The notes below the pieces were generated by a model. It saw nothing but the letters and a program-made list of their open reading frames with translations. It had not been told where the DNA came from and did not search any database. The position numbers and the translations under genes were made by a program. 64,000 nucleotides of DNA from Candidatus Opimibacter iunctus (lineage in GTDB: Bacteria; Bacteroidota; Bacteroidia; Chitinophagales; Saprospiraceae), in the NCBI GenBank assembly GCA_016716665.1, contig JADJVH010000001.1:248001-312000 (forward strand). The letters run 5' to 3'. Numbering within the stretch: the stretch's first letter is position 1; each line of letters opens with the position of its first letter. Shown here piece after piece: positions 26,104 to 35,429 of the stretch.

Positions 26104-27714
26104 TTAATCCATTTTATATGCAGAGGTAAATATCCGATCCCAATTGATCCCATTACTCATACTACCATTCTTGGTAGAGAACCAGATGAAGAGCGGCTTA
26201 CCAACGATATGGTCGTGTGGCACGAAGCCCCAGGCACGGGAGTCCTCTGAGTTGTGGCGGTTGTCCCCCATGGCCCAGTAGTAATCCTGCTTGAAGGTAT
26301 AGGTGGTGGCTGGTGCACCATTGATGATGTACTGGCCGTTCTCTTCCTTGAAGTCATTGTTTTCGTACACATCGATGACACGACGATACAAGGCTATAGA
26401 CTCAGGATTGAGGGCTACGGTAGCACCCTTCTTTGGTATGTAGATCGGACCATAGTTGTCGACCGTCCATTTGCCAAAATGCGCTGGATCGTGTGGGAAC
26501 AAGCCCGATGAGTATGGAGACATATCAAAGAGTTCGATCTTGATGTTCGGATCCATCTGCTTGAGCTTTGCGACCTGGTCATCATCGAGGAAGTAAGGCA
26601 CTACCCTATTTTCCGGCACGGTGATGCCCATATCCTGGAGCTTGGCATAGTTGAGATTTTCAGACATGATCTGGTACATGTACTGGAGATGCTTTGGATT
26701 CTGCACTGCAACACCGTTGATGTATACCTGCCTGTCACGCACTTCAAGACTATCTCCTGCAATGGCGATACAGCGCTTGATATAATGATCTTTCTTGTCG
26801 ATTGGCCTTGTGATCAACGGCGCATTGCCTACATCACGCTTTGCTTCAGGACTTGTCTTAACCTGGTATGCTGTGTAAGACCTGGATGGTGAGAGATATA
26901 CGCTATCGCCTACCGGCCAGTTGAAAACGATTGGTTCATTACGGTCAATAGATTCCAGTGCTGGAAGGCGGAAGTATGGCAATGAAGGTTTTTCGAGGTA
27001 AGATTCAGTGCCAAGTCCTGGAATGGTGTTGTGTAGGAGTGGAAACATCGCCACCGTCATCGGTGTACGGATACCGTAGTGTGCCTTGCTGACAAAAAGA
27101 AAATCACCTACCAGCAATGAGCCTTCCATCGAAGGGGTCGGGATCTTGTATGCTTCGATTAAAAACATGCGGATAAACGCCGCAGCAAATACAGCAAATA
27201 CAATAGCCTCTGTCCACTCCCGGATCTGTGACTTGCGGAATGGATTATTCTTGACCAGCTTTTCCAGTTGGCGGGGTTTGTTGGTCTTGATAGCCTCTTC
27301 AATCTGGTTCTTGTATTCCTCTTCCCTGGGCAGGATCGGGCTAACGTATTTATCTGTCTTGCTCAGGGCTATCGAGGTGAATATCGCCGGTGCATAGATC
27401 ACGGCCATGGCACTGTGCCTGAAACCGAGCTTATCAAATGACCTCACCAGGTCTACCGCCATCCCGCAATAGATGAAGATATTGACGATCGGGAAGAGCA
27501 ACCACAGGGCATAGGCAGGCTTGCGTCCAATCAGCTTGCACCATTCGGCAAAGTTGACCCCGGGGATCAGGCCCTTGATGGCGGGCACCCCGGCCTTTGG
27601 AAACAAGAGGTAGAGGCTGATGCTCAGGAGGATATACGAGACGATAAGGAAGATGAGTATGCTCACGAGGTCTTGATTTCGTTTAGTGGCTATAAAGCGC
27701 CAAAGATAGCGCAT
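26104..27714 (-). CDS. lepB: Signal peptidase I
   Basis: The protein has 536 residues, with two or three N-terminal membrane segments (about 15-38, 66-90 and 101-118) and a further one at about 168-185 just before the catalytic domain. It removes Sec signal peptides on the outer face of the inner membrane. Catalytic Ser195 is in IPTPSMEGSLLVGD and the general-base Lys313 in HYIKRCIAIAGDSLEVRD; GDNRHNSEDSRAWGFV is the box E motif. The large insert between the catalytic regions (about 330-450) and the extra N-terminal helices make it longer than enterobacterial LepB, as is usual in Bacteroidota. It would process the many secreted proteins here. Confidence 0.95.
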   Translation of the reverse strand: MRYLWRFIATKRNQDLVSILIFLIVSYILLSISLYLLFPKAGVPAIKGLIPGVNFAEWCKLIGRKPAYALWLLFPIVNIFIYCGMAVDLVRSFDKLGFRHSAMAVIYAPAIFTSIALSKTDKYVSPILPREEEYKNQIEEAIKTNKPRQLEKLVKNNPFRKSQIREWTEAIVFAVFAAAFIRMFLIEAYKIPTPSMEGSLLVGDFLFVSKAHYGIRTPMTVAMFPLLHNTIPGLGTESYLEKPSLPYFRLPALESIDRNEPIVFNWPVGDSVYLSPSRSYTAYQVKTSPEAKRDVGNAPLITRPIDKKDHYIKRCIAIAGDSLEVRDRQVYINGVAVQNPKHLQYMYQIMSENLNYAKLQDMGITVPENRVVPYFLDDDQVAKLKQMDPNIKIELFDMSPYSSGLFPHDPAHFGKWTVDNYGPIYIPKKGATVALNPESIALYRRVIDVYENNDFKEENGQYIINGAPATTYTFKQDYYWAMGDNRHNSEDSRAWGFVPHDHIVGKPLFIWFSTKNGSMSNGINWDRIFTSAYKMD

Positions 27715-27979
27715 TTAGTATGTCTATACGATTGATCCCTGCGGGGAATCGACGAAAGGGGGTTTCGTTGCGCACAAGGCGTGGGGAAATTGTTTTACTT
27801 TTTGCATTGATCAAAAAGTAACAAAAAATCTTGTGACTCGAAAAACTCACTTAAGCAGACGAGCATTTTTTTCATTTCCTCGTTTGCTGTCTCGCCTGTT
27901 ACTGTTTCACTTACTCCTCTTTCTGGCTTTATGGCCAGAAAGAGGGCGTCCGCGCGGTTCGGACAATTTCGAGTCACAG

Positions 27980-28250
27980 TCCTGTGCCTATTCGAGATGA
28001 TTTCTTTTTTTGATTTAATATTACTGACACCAGAGTGTAAGAGACAGAATTTTACCCCCTTTAGGGGGCGAGGGGGGATTGGTCACAGGTTAGTGCCTAT
28101 TCGAGATGATTTCTTTAGTTCCACCCACAGGGGGCAAGGGGGGATTGGTCACAGGAGGGTACCTATTCGACATTATTTATCAAGTCCCTCTTTCAGGGGG
28201 TGTGGGGTCAGCCGGGACATAGGTTAGTGCTTATTCAAGTGATGATCCTG
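27980..28250. repeat. Degenerate tandem intergenic repeat with CCCCCTTTAGGGGG hairpins
   Basis: The phrase GTGCCTATTCGAGATGATTT recurs at about 27985 and 28094, with weaker forms at 28158 and 28226. The units are separated by a G-rich hairpin block (CCCCCTTTAGGGGGCGAGGG type) and GGATTGGTCACAGG. Unit length is about 65-110 bases. The gap 27715-28481 contains no supported gene. Confidence 0.7.
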
Positions 28251-28326
28251 CTGGAACTCACCCCCTACCCCTCTCTTGAGATTAGATTTCCGATACGCCA
28301 TTGATACTACTGAAGAGAGGGGAGCC

Positions 28327-28415
28327 CTGCTGTTGAAAACAGCTGCACAGAATGCTGCAAAGTGCATGATTTCTTTGACTTGTCATACGCGGTCTTAGGT
28401 CAACCTAAGCCCAAC
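28327..28415 (+). repeat. Double-hairpin repeat, family 2, copy 5
   Basis: Stem 1 is GCTGTTGAAAACAGC and stem 2 is GGTCTTAGGT-CA-ACCTAAGCCC. It is followed directly by a run of Ts on the plus strand. It ends 67 bases from the stop of the MoxR-type gene; a purine-rich (minus strand) GGAGCAAGGGGCA tract lies between. Confidence 0.85.
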
Positions 28416-28481
28416 TTTTTTTTTTTTTTCTACCTAGAGACAAAATCATTTGCCCCTTGCTCCCTGCCCCTTGCTCCTTGC

Positions 28482-29945
28482 CTAATCTTCATCCAGGTCA
28501 TTCAGCATCTTCCCAAGCGGGTCGCTGAAGCCAATCTTGCCTTGCGTGAGCTCTTTCGTCAGGACATCAAGGTCTGCGAGGGCATGGAGGACTACTTCTT
28601 TGTAGACATGGTATTCCTTCTTTGGAATCTTAAAAGGATCAAGAATCCGGTCCATACCCGGGATATCGTCGAGGATGGCATTGAAGCTGTCGTCGTCAAG
28701 GTCATTGGGGAGGAGGACGGTGTTGCTGTCGCCAAAGTAGGCACGGATGGCACCATAGGGATCAGTGTCTTTTCCTTTCTTGATTTTCTCAGGATGCTTG
28801 AAGGTCTCGAGAAATTCTTCACGGATGGCCTGGCCAACGAGTTGCAGCGCTACGTTGTATTGACCTTCGACTTCTCCTTCGTAGACCAACTCGATCTTAC
28901 CGGTGATGGCAGGGATTACACCCCAGAAATCAGCGATGCGAGCTATGGTTTTCTTCTCGCCATTGATGAGGGCACGACGCTCTGCTGTGCTGTACAGGTT
29001 CTCCAGTGCAGTAATGCTCAAACGCGCAGAGACGCCGGATTTTTCATCTATAAATTCACTCTTGCGCGCGGCAAAGCTGATACGCTCGAGAATGTTGTAC
29101 ACTACTTCAGGGATATGCACCATATCCAACTGCCTCTGGGCTATCGTAGCCTCTTGCCTCGTGATCATCTTGGCCACCTCGATGGCTTCAGGATAATGCG
29201 TCAGGATCTGGCTTTCGATACGGTCCTTGAGCGGCGTGATGATCGATCCTCTATTGGTATAGTCCTCCGGATTGGCTGTAAAAACAAATTCGATATCTAA
29301 CGGAAGTCTTGTCTTAAAGCCCCTGATCTGTATATCGCCTTCCTGCAGGATGTTGAACAATGAAACCTGAATCCTGGCCTGCAAGTCAGGTATCTCATTG
29401 ATGACAAAGATGCAACGGTGCGATCTCGGGATCAGGCCAAAGTGGATCACACGCTCATCACTGTAAGGCAGCTTGAGCGTGGCAGCCTTGATCGGATCGA
29501 CATCACCGATGAGGTCAGCCACAGAGACATCCGGTGTAGCCAGTTTCTCAACATAACGCTCACTCCGGTGTATCCACTTGACAGGTGTCTCATCATGAAG
29601 TTGTTCGACCAGTTTTTTTCCAAAAGCCGACAATGGGGCCATCGGATCATCATTCAACTCACTGCCCTCGATGATCGGCATATACTCATCGAGCAGTTCC
29701 ACCATCAACCTGGCAAGTCTCGTCTTTGCCTGGCCACGAAGACCAAGTAAGAGGATATTATGTTTGGACAGGATCGCACGTTCCATATCCGGAATCACGG
29801 TGTCATCGAATCCATAGATTCCTTCAAATACCGGCTGGCGGTTTTCGATACGGCTGATCAGGTTATCCCTGAGCTCCTGTTTTATTGATTTGGGCTGGTA
29901 GCCTTGTTTTTTAAGTTCTCCCAGGGTGGTCGCTAATGCCATCAA
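28482..29945 (-). CDS. MoxR-type AAA+ ATPase
   Basis: The protein has 487 residues. The AAA+ core begins near residue 40 (FEGIYGFDDTVIPDMERAIL). Its Walker A is GLRGQAKT (68-75), with Ala in place of the last Gly of GxxGxGKT. The Walker B region is CIFVINEIPDL, with Asn-Glu in place of Asp-Glu, as in some Mg-chelatase-related AAA+ proteins. FVFTANPEDYTNRGSIITPLKDR holds sensor 1 and the arginine-finger region. A C-terminal helical lid region follows. MoxR ATPases act as chaperones with a VWA partner; that partner is the upstream gene, whose stop overlaps this start by four bases (ATGA), so they are coupled. The natural substrate is unknown. Confidence 0.9.
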   Translation of the reverse strand: MMALATTLGELKKQGYQPKSIKQELRDNLISRIENRQPVFEGIYGFDDTVIPDMERAILSKHNILLLGLRGQAKTRLARLMVELLDEYMPIIEGSELNDDPMAPLSAFGKKLVEQLHDETPVKWIHRSERYVEKLATPDVSVADLIGDVDPIKAATLKLPYSDERVIHFGLIPRSHRCIFVINEIPDLQARIQVSLFNILQEGDIQIRGFKTRLPLDIEFVFTANPEDYTNRGSIITPLKDRIESQILTHYPEAIEVAKMITRQEATIAQRQLDMVHIPEVVYNILERISFAARKSEFIDEKSGVSARLSITALENLYSTAERRALINGEKKTIARIADFWGVIPAITGKIELVYEGEVEGQYNVALQLVGQAIREEFLETFKHPEKIKKGKDTDPYGAIRAYFGDSNTVLLPNDLDDDSFNAILDDIPGMDRILDPFKIPKKEYHVYKEVVLHALADLDVLTKELTQGKIGFSDPLGKMLNDLDED

Positions 29946-31039
29946 CGTTTAAATTTTCGCTTGTTCTGTTTGTAATCAAGAAAGATAAAGGACCCCAGCC
30001 CTTCGAGGCTGCTGTAGAATGCCTTGCCGTCATTGGCCTTGGTAAACTGGTCGACAAACTGCACCAGCCATGGATCGCGCGCGATCATAAAGGTGGTGAT
30101 CGGTATGTTTTGCTTACGGCATTTGACCGCGAGTGCAAAACAACGTGTCAGTATCTTCTTATCGAGTCCGAAACTATTCTGGTAATATTTCTTGCCGATC
30201 TTGATGCAGGTGGGCTTGCCATCTGTGATCATCATGATCTGCTTGTTAGGATTCCTTCGCTTGCGCAATATCTCCATCGCCAGTTCGAGCCCGGCTACTG
30301 TGTTCGTATGGTAAGGCCCAACTTCGAGATAAGGCAGGTCCTTGATCCCTATCTGCCATGCATCATCTCCAAAGACGATGATGTCTAGTGTGTCTTTAGG
30401 ATAGCGTGTGGTGATCAACTCTGAAAGCGCCATCGCAACTTTCTTGGCAGGGGTGATCCTATCTTCTCCATAAAGGATCATCGAATGAGAGATATCGATC
30501 ATCAGCACAGTGCTCATCTGTGACTGAAAGAAACTCTCATGGATCTGCATGTCTTCCTGCGTGAGGCTAAACTCCTCTATACCATGATTGATGTGTGCAT
30601 TCTTGATCGTCTCAGACACGGCGATCTGATCTAGAGCATCGCCCCATTCGTATGGCTTGATTTCAGAGGTCATTTCGTCCCCGATACCAATGGCATTGGT
30701 CCTGTGATCGCCGCGTGTTGATTTCTTGAGATCATCAAAGACATCTTCCAGTGCTTTCCTGCGGAGCTCAATCTCCATTTTAGCCCCGGGGACCATCTTG
30801 CGGTCCTTGCCGTCTTCCTTGAGATATCCTTTCTCCCTGAGTTCGCGGATAAAATCAGCGATCCCGTAATCGGGCTTGGTCAGGTTGTATTGCTTGTCCA
30901 GTTGGGTGAGCCAGCTCAATGCCTCGCTGACATTGCCGGAGGTATACATCAGCAACTCCTTGAAGACCCTGAGCAGGTTTTCAAAAGGACTGTCCGAAAA
31001 GGCATCCGGATCGAATTTGCGGAATTTCCAGCTAAACAT
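29942..31039 (-). CDS. VWA-domain protein, partner of the MoxR-type ATPase
   Basis: Started at the ATG at 31039, the protein has 365 residues; an ATG at 31057 adds six. The N-terminal half (about 1-165) is helical and charged, with LLRVFKELLMYTSGNVSEAL and LREKGYLKEDGKDRKMVPGA. The VWA domain starts near VLMIDISHSM, the MIDAS DxSxS motif. The Thr and Asp positions of the MIDAS lie further on (HTNTVAGLELAME and MMITDGKPT). No membrane segment is present, so it is cytosolic. With the ATPase it forms the two-gene MoxR/VWA unit usual in bacteria, typically for assembly or metal insertion of a client not identified here. Confidence 0.9.
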   Translation of the reverse strand: MFSWKFRKFDPDAFSDSPFENLLRVFKELLMYTSGNVSEALSWLTQLDKQYNLTKPDYGIADFIRELREKGYLKEDGKDRKMVPGAKMEIELRRKALEDVFDDLKKSTRGDHRTNAIGIGDEMTSEIKPYEWGDALDQIAVSETIKNAHINHGIEEFSLTQEDMQIHESFFQSQMSTVLMIDISHSMILYGEDRITPAKKVAMALSELITTRYPKDTLDIIVFGDDAWQIGIKDLPYLEVGPYHTNTVAGLELAMEILRKRRNPNKQIMMITDGKPTCIKIGKKYYQNSFGLDKKILTRCFALAVKCRKQNIPITTFMIARDPWLVQFVDQFTKANDGKAFYSSLEGLGSFIFLDYKQNKRKFKR

Positions 31040-31126
31040 ACAGGTAGTATAGGACAAATAAAGAGGGAAATTGTTTAACTACATTAAAATACCCATTGGC
31101 AAAGGCCACTTGCTAAAGTGGGACCC

Positions 31127-31233
31127 GCCGCTGGATGGTGTTCTCTCCGCCAGCTGATATATTCCAATTTAGATTTCCATTTGGATTCCGATCGGGAATT
31201 CAGAAGCCGGCGGAGAAAACTCCATCCGGCGGC
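31127..31233. repeat. Palindromic intergenic element, family 1, copy D
   Basis: The arms are at 31127-31154 and 31206-31233. A short hairpin with its own sequence (GGCCACTTGC-TAAA-GTGGGACC) precedes it. The whole unit repeats about 200 bases later as copy E. Confidence 0.87.
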
Positions 31234-31326
31234 GATGCCGATTATTACATATTGGAATCCAATTAGAGGTTCATATTTAAACTTCAAAATATCAATAGGC
31301 AAAGGCCACTTGCAAAAGTGGGACCC

Positions 31327-31433
31327 GCCGCTGGATGGAGTTCTCTCCGCCAGCTGATGGATTTCTATTTAGATTTCCTTTGGGAGTCCATTTGGGAATT
31401 AATAGGCCGGCGGAGAGAACTCCATCCGGCGGC
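31327..31433. repeat. Palindromic intergenic element, family 1, copy E
   Basis: The arms are at 31327-31354 and 31406-31433, offset by exactly 200 bases from copy D. The preceding hairpin is GGCCACTTGC-AAAA-GTGGGACC. D and E form a tandem duplication between the VWA gene and the coiled-coil gene. Confidence 0.87.
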
Positions 31434-31461
31434 GGGGCCGATTATTAATCAAGCATTTTCC

Positions 31462-31496
31462 AAAAAAAAAAGGCCATTGGTATATGCCAATGACCT
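31462..31496 (-). terminator. Rho-independent terminator for the coiled-coil gene
   Basis: On the minus strand AGGTCATTGG-CATATA-CCAATGGCCT forms a 10-bp stem with one G-T pair and is followed at once by about ten Ts. It lies about 27 bases after the stop codon of the gene ending at 31523. Confidence 0.85.
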
Positions 31497-31522
31497 CGAT
31501 TTTTTATACCTATGGAGAAATG

Positions 31523-32488
31523 TTATTTCAACTCAAAGGACCCTTTGCCTGAAATAAAACCCTTGTTATAGATCTCTACGCTATAGACACCAGTCTCAAA
31601 CGGAATGCCTGGCTGCCAGTTGACACAACCGGGTACCGCTTCGTTTTTGTAGTCGACGTCTACATATTGGGTAAACTGGATGGTCTCGCTGCTGTTACCG
31701 AGCTTCATGCTACCTGAACCTAGATCCTGGATGGCCATCACCTGTCCGTGCGGATCGATCACCCTCAGGTAAAACTTCTCCTGTCCTGCGGGAGTCACTT
31801 CGTTGACAGCGGCTTTGAAACAAACTTTGATGCCATCGATGGTTTTAGCTTTCTTGGTATCCTTTTCCTTTCCTGAACTTCTCACGGTATATCCTACAGC
31901 AGAGATTTCATTGACTTTGATCGCGGAGGCCACGTTTACTTTTCCTGCGAGCATATCTTTTTCTGCCTGGAGCCTTTCTTTCTCAGTAGAGAGTGATGAT
32001 GTCTGGGCGGCCAGTTCTTCCTTTGACAGGCGTTCCTGCTGAACCATCAGGACCAGTTCATCACGTTCGCCACTCAGGGCCATATTGCTTTCCTGGAGGT
32101 TGGCATTTTCCTTGCGGAGTTTTTCCACCTCGGTAACATAGGTGCGGAGCTTGGCGATTTCTTCCTTGGCGCGCTCGAGCTCTTTAGCGGATTTGATCAG
32201 GCTCTCGATGCGATCCCTTTGTTTCTTGAGTTCCGTCTTCTGGGTCTCGATCATGGCATTGAGTTCGCTGTTAGTACCACGCATCTCTTCGAGATCGGAG
32301 AGGGCCTGGTAATATTCCTTTTCGAGATCGGCTTTGAGGCGGGTTTCTTCGATGAGTTCGGCGCTCTGCTTCTTGATGAGCTTATCCTGGTTGACCTTGG
32401 TGTAGATCAGGAAGGCACTCAATCCGAGCAGGGCTATGATCGCTACGGTCGCGAGGGCCAGTAGCTTTTGTTGAGAGGATTGTGACAT
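31523..32488 (-). CDS. Membrane-anchored coiled-coil protein
   Basis: The protein has 321 residues. A single N-terminal membrane helix (LLALATVAIIALLGLSAFLIY, about 9-29) anchors a long coiled coil at about 30-190 rich in Glu, Lys and Leu. A C-terminal beta domain of about 125 residues (AIKVNEISAVGYTVRSSGKE, VCFKAAVNEVTPAGQEKFYL, and a final GVYSVEIYNKGFISGKGSFELK) should lie in the periplasm. Similar Bacteroidota proteins are sometimes misnamed chromosome partitioning proteins on coiled-coil similarity; no ATPase motif is present. A terminator follows it. Function unknown. Confidence 0.82.
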   Translation of the reverse strand: MSQSSQQKLLALATVAIIALLGLSAFLIYTKVNQDKLIKKQSAELIEETRLKADLEKEYYQALSDLEEMRGTNSELNAMIETQKTELKKQRDRIESLIKSAKELERAKEEIAKLRTYVTEVEKLRKENANLQESNMALSGERDELVLMVQQERLSKEELAAQTSSLSTEKERLQAEKDMLAGKVNVASAIKVNEISAVGYTVRSSGKEKDTKKAKTIDGIKVCFKAAVNEVTPAGQEKFYLRVIDPHGQVMAIQDLGSGSMKLGNSSETIQFTQYVDVDYKNEAVPGCVNWQPGIPFETGVYSVEIYNKGFISGKGSFELK

Positions 32489-32740
32489 ATCGGTATAGTA
32501 TCAGTGATTAAATGAATGCTAAAGATAGGGAATGATCAAAAATTATCAGGGCTTTGACAGGGAGATGAGCTTGAGGAGGATTAACCTCGCCCCAAATATC
32601 ATAATTTTCAGCATATATTCCATGCGAAACTCCAAATCCCCTAACTTAGTATTCGTCAAAAAGATCCGGATCTGTACTATAACGACAAAGGTCGGCGTGG
32701 TATTTCCCGGCACCATCAGTTGTAAAACAACCCAAAACCT

Positions 32741-33481
32741 ATGAATAACCTTCAACACATACTCTTTCTCGATGTGGAGACGGTCTCCCAGCACAGGGAT
32801 TTTGACCAGTTGGACACACATGGCCGCCACCTCTGGCAGCAGAAAATCGGCTTTATGGCCCGGCGGGATGACCATACCTGGGAGGCAGATGATTTTGCCC
32901 AAAGCTACACGGACAAGGCCGCCATCTATGCTGAGTTTGGAAAAATCATCGTGATCAGCGCGGGGATCATCAGCCATGCCGAAGCCACCGGCCCTACCCT
33001 GCGCATCAAATCCTTCTACGGGCATGATGAAAAAGAAATCCTTACGCGATTTGCCCAGGTATTGGAAAAGAATTTTAACGACCCAAATGTCCATGTCCTC
33101 TGCGGCCACAACATCCGCGAATTTGACATCCCCTACCTGTGTCGCCGTATGACAATCAACCAGGTGCCCCTGCCCAACCTCTTTAACATCACCGGCAAGA
33201 AACCCTGGGAAGTCAAGTACATCGCCGATACGCTTGAACTCTGGAAGTTTGGCGATCATAAGAATTACACTTCACTCGATCTGCTCGCATACACGCTAGG
33301 CATCCCTTCTCCCAAGGAGCAGATGGATGGCTCGAAAGTAGGCCACGCCTACTGGCATGAAGACCACCTCGAACAGATCAGGCAATACTGTGAGCGTGAT
33401 GTGCTCACGACAGCGCAGGTGTATCTAAAACTCAATCAATTGCCGGTGATTGAAGAGGGGTGTGTGGTGGTGACTAGTTAG
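32741..33481 (+). CDS. DEDDy 3'-5' exonuclease (PolB-like exonuclease domain)
   Basis: The protein has 246 residues. Motif I is FLDVETV with Asp11 and Glu13, motif II is CGHNIREFDIPYL with Asp129, and motif III is YCERD with Tyr216 and Asp220. These are the four metal-binding acidic residues plus the Tyr of the DEDDy exonuclease group. The whole protein matches the stand-alone PolB-type exonuclease family (DNA_pol_B_exo2). It probably trims DNA or RNA 3' ends in the cytoplasm. It is a single gene, diverging from the coiled-coil gene and followed by family 3 repeats. Confidence 0.88.
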   Translation: MNNLQHILFLDVETVSQHRDFDQLDTHGRHLWQQKIGFMARRDDHTWEADDFAQSYTDKAAIYAEFGKIIVISAGIISHAEATGPTLRIKSFYGHDEKEILTRFAQVLEKNFNDPNVHVLCGHNIREFDIPYLCRRMTINQVPLPNLFNITGKKPWEVKYIADTLELWKFGDHKNYTSLDLLAYTLGIPSPKEQMDGSKVGHAYWHEDHLEQIRQYCERDVLTTAQVYLKLNQLPVIEEGCVVVTS

Positions 33482-33495
33482 GCATCCTTCCTCTC

Positions 33496-33834
33496 TTCAG
33501 GGATTGAAATCCCTGGCAACAAAATCGGTCGTGCCTACGGCACTGATAGCCGGCATCATGCTGATGCCAGTAGAGGAATTGCGTCTGCTATCTGAAAGAT
33601 AGCGGATATCAGTGCCGTAGGCACGACCCATTTTGTAACAACGGAATTCATTCCGTTAGAGTTAAAAGCTGTCGGATAGCAGATCATATATCCATTAGGT
33701 AGGTTAGTGTCCACAGCACATGAGACCTGCATCAACCTGATGCCAGCAATGCATGAAGTCTGCCATCTGAAAGATGGTGGAAACCAGTGCCGTAGGCACG
33801 ACCGATTTTGTTGGGATGGAATTCATTCCATCCA
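33496..33834. repeat. Structured intergenic repeats, family 3 (three copies)
   Basis: Each copy has a GTGCCGTAGGCAC hairpin, a linker such as GACCGATTTTGTT and a second hairpin. The copies are at 33496-33545 (minus orientation, stem CAGGGATT-GA-AATCCCTG), 33611-33658 (AACGGAAT-TC-ATTCCGTT) and 33786-33834 (GGATGGAAT-TC-ATTCCATCC). The second stem changes between copies yet stays paired. Other copies lie near 58630 and 60941. This fills the gap between two convergent genes. Confidence 0.83.
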
Positions 33835-33848
33835 GGAGAGGCAGTCGA

Positions 33849-35396
33849 CTAGTCAATCACTACTCCACGAGTAACAGACTGATTACCCTGTCTGAGATGG
33901 ATGTAGTAGTGACCCGAAGGCACTGCAGGCAGGTTGATGCGCTGGGCCATCAACTGCTTACTCCCTTTAGCACCCGTCCATGACTGGATCTCATGTCCCC
34001 ATTTGTCAAACATCGTCGCTGACCATGATTGTCCTGTGGACAACCATTCCATGGTGGTGTATTGGGATGCAGGGTTAGGATAGAGCTTGAAGTGGACATC
34101 GGTGAAGACTTCCTGCTGGATGGCAGTCGATAATGAACAACCTTCGATGAGTGGCAGGAACTGAACTTCCGGATTGAGGACTTCAAATACTGTGGCTTCA
34201 TCAAGACCGATCCAGTCTTTCAGGATAGTGGCATAGACTGACCTGAAGTCATATTGCATAGCCACACCTTCCTGAGGATCCCCGGCCGGATCTATCTGGG
34301 CATTGTCACCAAGGACACCAGGCTTGACACATGATCCGAAGAGCATCAATGGAGCAGCCGTACCGTGGTCGGTACCCATGCTGTCATTGGACCTGATCTG
34401 GCGACCAAACTCCGAGAAGGTCATGGTGAGCACTTTCTCGTCTTTGCCTGCAAGCTTGATGTCTTGCTGGAAGGCATGAACGGCTTCTGACAATTGCAAC
34501 AAGAGATCTGCATGATTACCCTGTGTAGTATCTGTATCTACTTGGGCAGAGTGTGTATCAAAACCTCCGAGTGAACAGATATACACCTTAGTCTTCAATC
34601 CTCCTGCGATAAGAAGGGCTACATTTTTCAATTGAGTAGCCAACTGGTTATTGGCAGGATAGGTGACCTGGTTGGAACCTCCATTGGCGGCGCCAAGGAT
34701 AACTCCTGAGTATGCATTGGTCTGCGCGATAGCATCGATGAGGAATCTCAATTCCCTGCCGTAATTATTATCAGGAAGATTACCGATTTCACCTTCGGAC
34801 AAAGGAGCAAGTGAAAAAGGATCATTGAGGGCAAGAGAGAAATTGGTGAGCGGGCCCTGGCATGTCTCTGACACCAGTGATCCCATAGTCAGTGCAAAGG
34901 GAGCATCATATTCAGCATTAGGATAGCCCTCGGGGTATTCGGGGTGACCATCATTGAAATATCGGCCAAGCCAACCGGTGTTGAGATATTCAGTGGCTTC
35001 AGACCCTGAAGTCCAGATGTCTGTTGACCTGAAGTGCGAACGATCCTGGTTTGGATACCCTACGCCCTGCACGATACCCATCTTGCCATCATTGTATAGC
35101 TCCTGAAGTTTCAGCATCGAAGGATGTAAGCCCAGACCTGATTCAATGGAGAGTACACTTGATTCGGGTACCAGGATATTAGGTCTCACCGCACTCAAGG
35201 CACTGTATTGATCAATGGGTATGACACAGTTGAGTCCGTCATTTCCTCCGTTCAGTTGGATGAGGACGAGTACACGGTCATTGTCCGGACCTTGCCCGGC
35301 CAGGAAAGGAAAAGGCACTGCACTGAGCTTCATGCCATTGAGCATGATGGGGACTGTGGTGAGTGCGCTGTTACGTAAGAAGTTTCTCCTTTTCAT
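33849..35396 (-). CDS. DUF1501 protein with T9SS sorting domain
   Basis: The protein has 515 residues. The N-terminus MKRRNFLRNSALTTVPIML has twin-arginine-like residues. The DUF1501 body has VLIQLNGGNDGLNCVIP, MGIVQGVGYPNQDRSHFRST, SLGGFDTHSAQ and MTFSEFGRQIRSNDSMGTDHG, all family hallmarks related to the sulfatase/alkaline phosphatase superfamily. From about residue 430 a sorting domain (FTDVHFKLYPNPASQYTTME) ends at the C-terminus in RGVVID. It sits 33 bases downstream of the DUF1800 gene on the same strand. The pair is widespread but of unknown function. Confidence 0.92.
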   Translation of the reverse strand: MKRRNFLRNSALTTVPIMLNGMKLSAVPFPFLAGQGPDNDRVLVLIQLNGGNDGLNCVIPIDQYSALSAVRPNILVPESSVLSIESGLGLHPSMLKLQELYNDGKMGIVQGVGYPNQDRSHFRSTDIWTSGSEATEYLNTGWLGRYFNDGHPEYPEGYPNAEYDAPFALTMGSLVSETCQGPLTNFSLALNDPFSLAPLSEGEIGNLPDNNYGRELRFLIDAIAQTNAYSGVILGAANGGSNQVTYPANNQLATQLKNVALLIAGGLKTKVYICSLGGFDTHSAQVDTDTTQGNHADLLLQLSEAVHAFQQDIKLAGKDEKVLTMTFSEFGRQIRSNDSMGTDHGTAAPLMLFGSCVKPGVLGDNAQIDPAGDPQEGVAMQYDFRSVYATILKDWIGLDEATVFEVLNPEVQFLPLIEGCSLSTAIQQEVFTDVHFKLYPNPASQYTTMEWLSTGQSWSATMFDKWGHEIQSWTGAKGSKQLMAQRINLPAVPSGHYYIHLRQGNQSVTRGVVID

Positions 35397-35429
35397 AGGT
35401 AGATAGTTGAAGCCCTTGAGCCGGTTGGA

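Noticed and set aside
28362..29300. 312-codon open frame on the plus strand opposite the MoxR-type ATPase
   Set aside because: It overlaps a well supported AAA+ gene on the other strand and begins in low-complexity DNA.
31118..31460. Short open frames through the palindromic elements (both strands)
   Set aside because: Their translations come directly from the repeated palindrome arms and repeat in every copy, which is not expected of proteins.
32546..33259. 237-codon open frame on the minus strand opposite the exonuclease
   Set aside because: The plus-strand frame has all DEDDy motifs, and this one has no recognisable pattern.
33496..33834. Intergenic hairpin repeats considered as a CRISPR array
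   Set aside because: Copies are in both orientations, with unequal spacing and no nearby cas genes.
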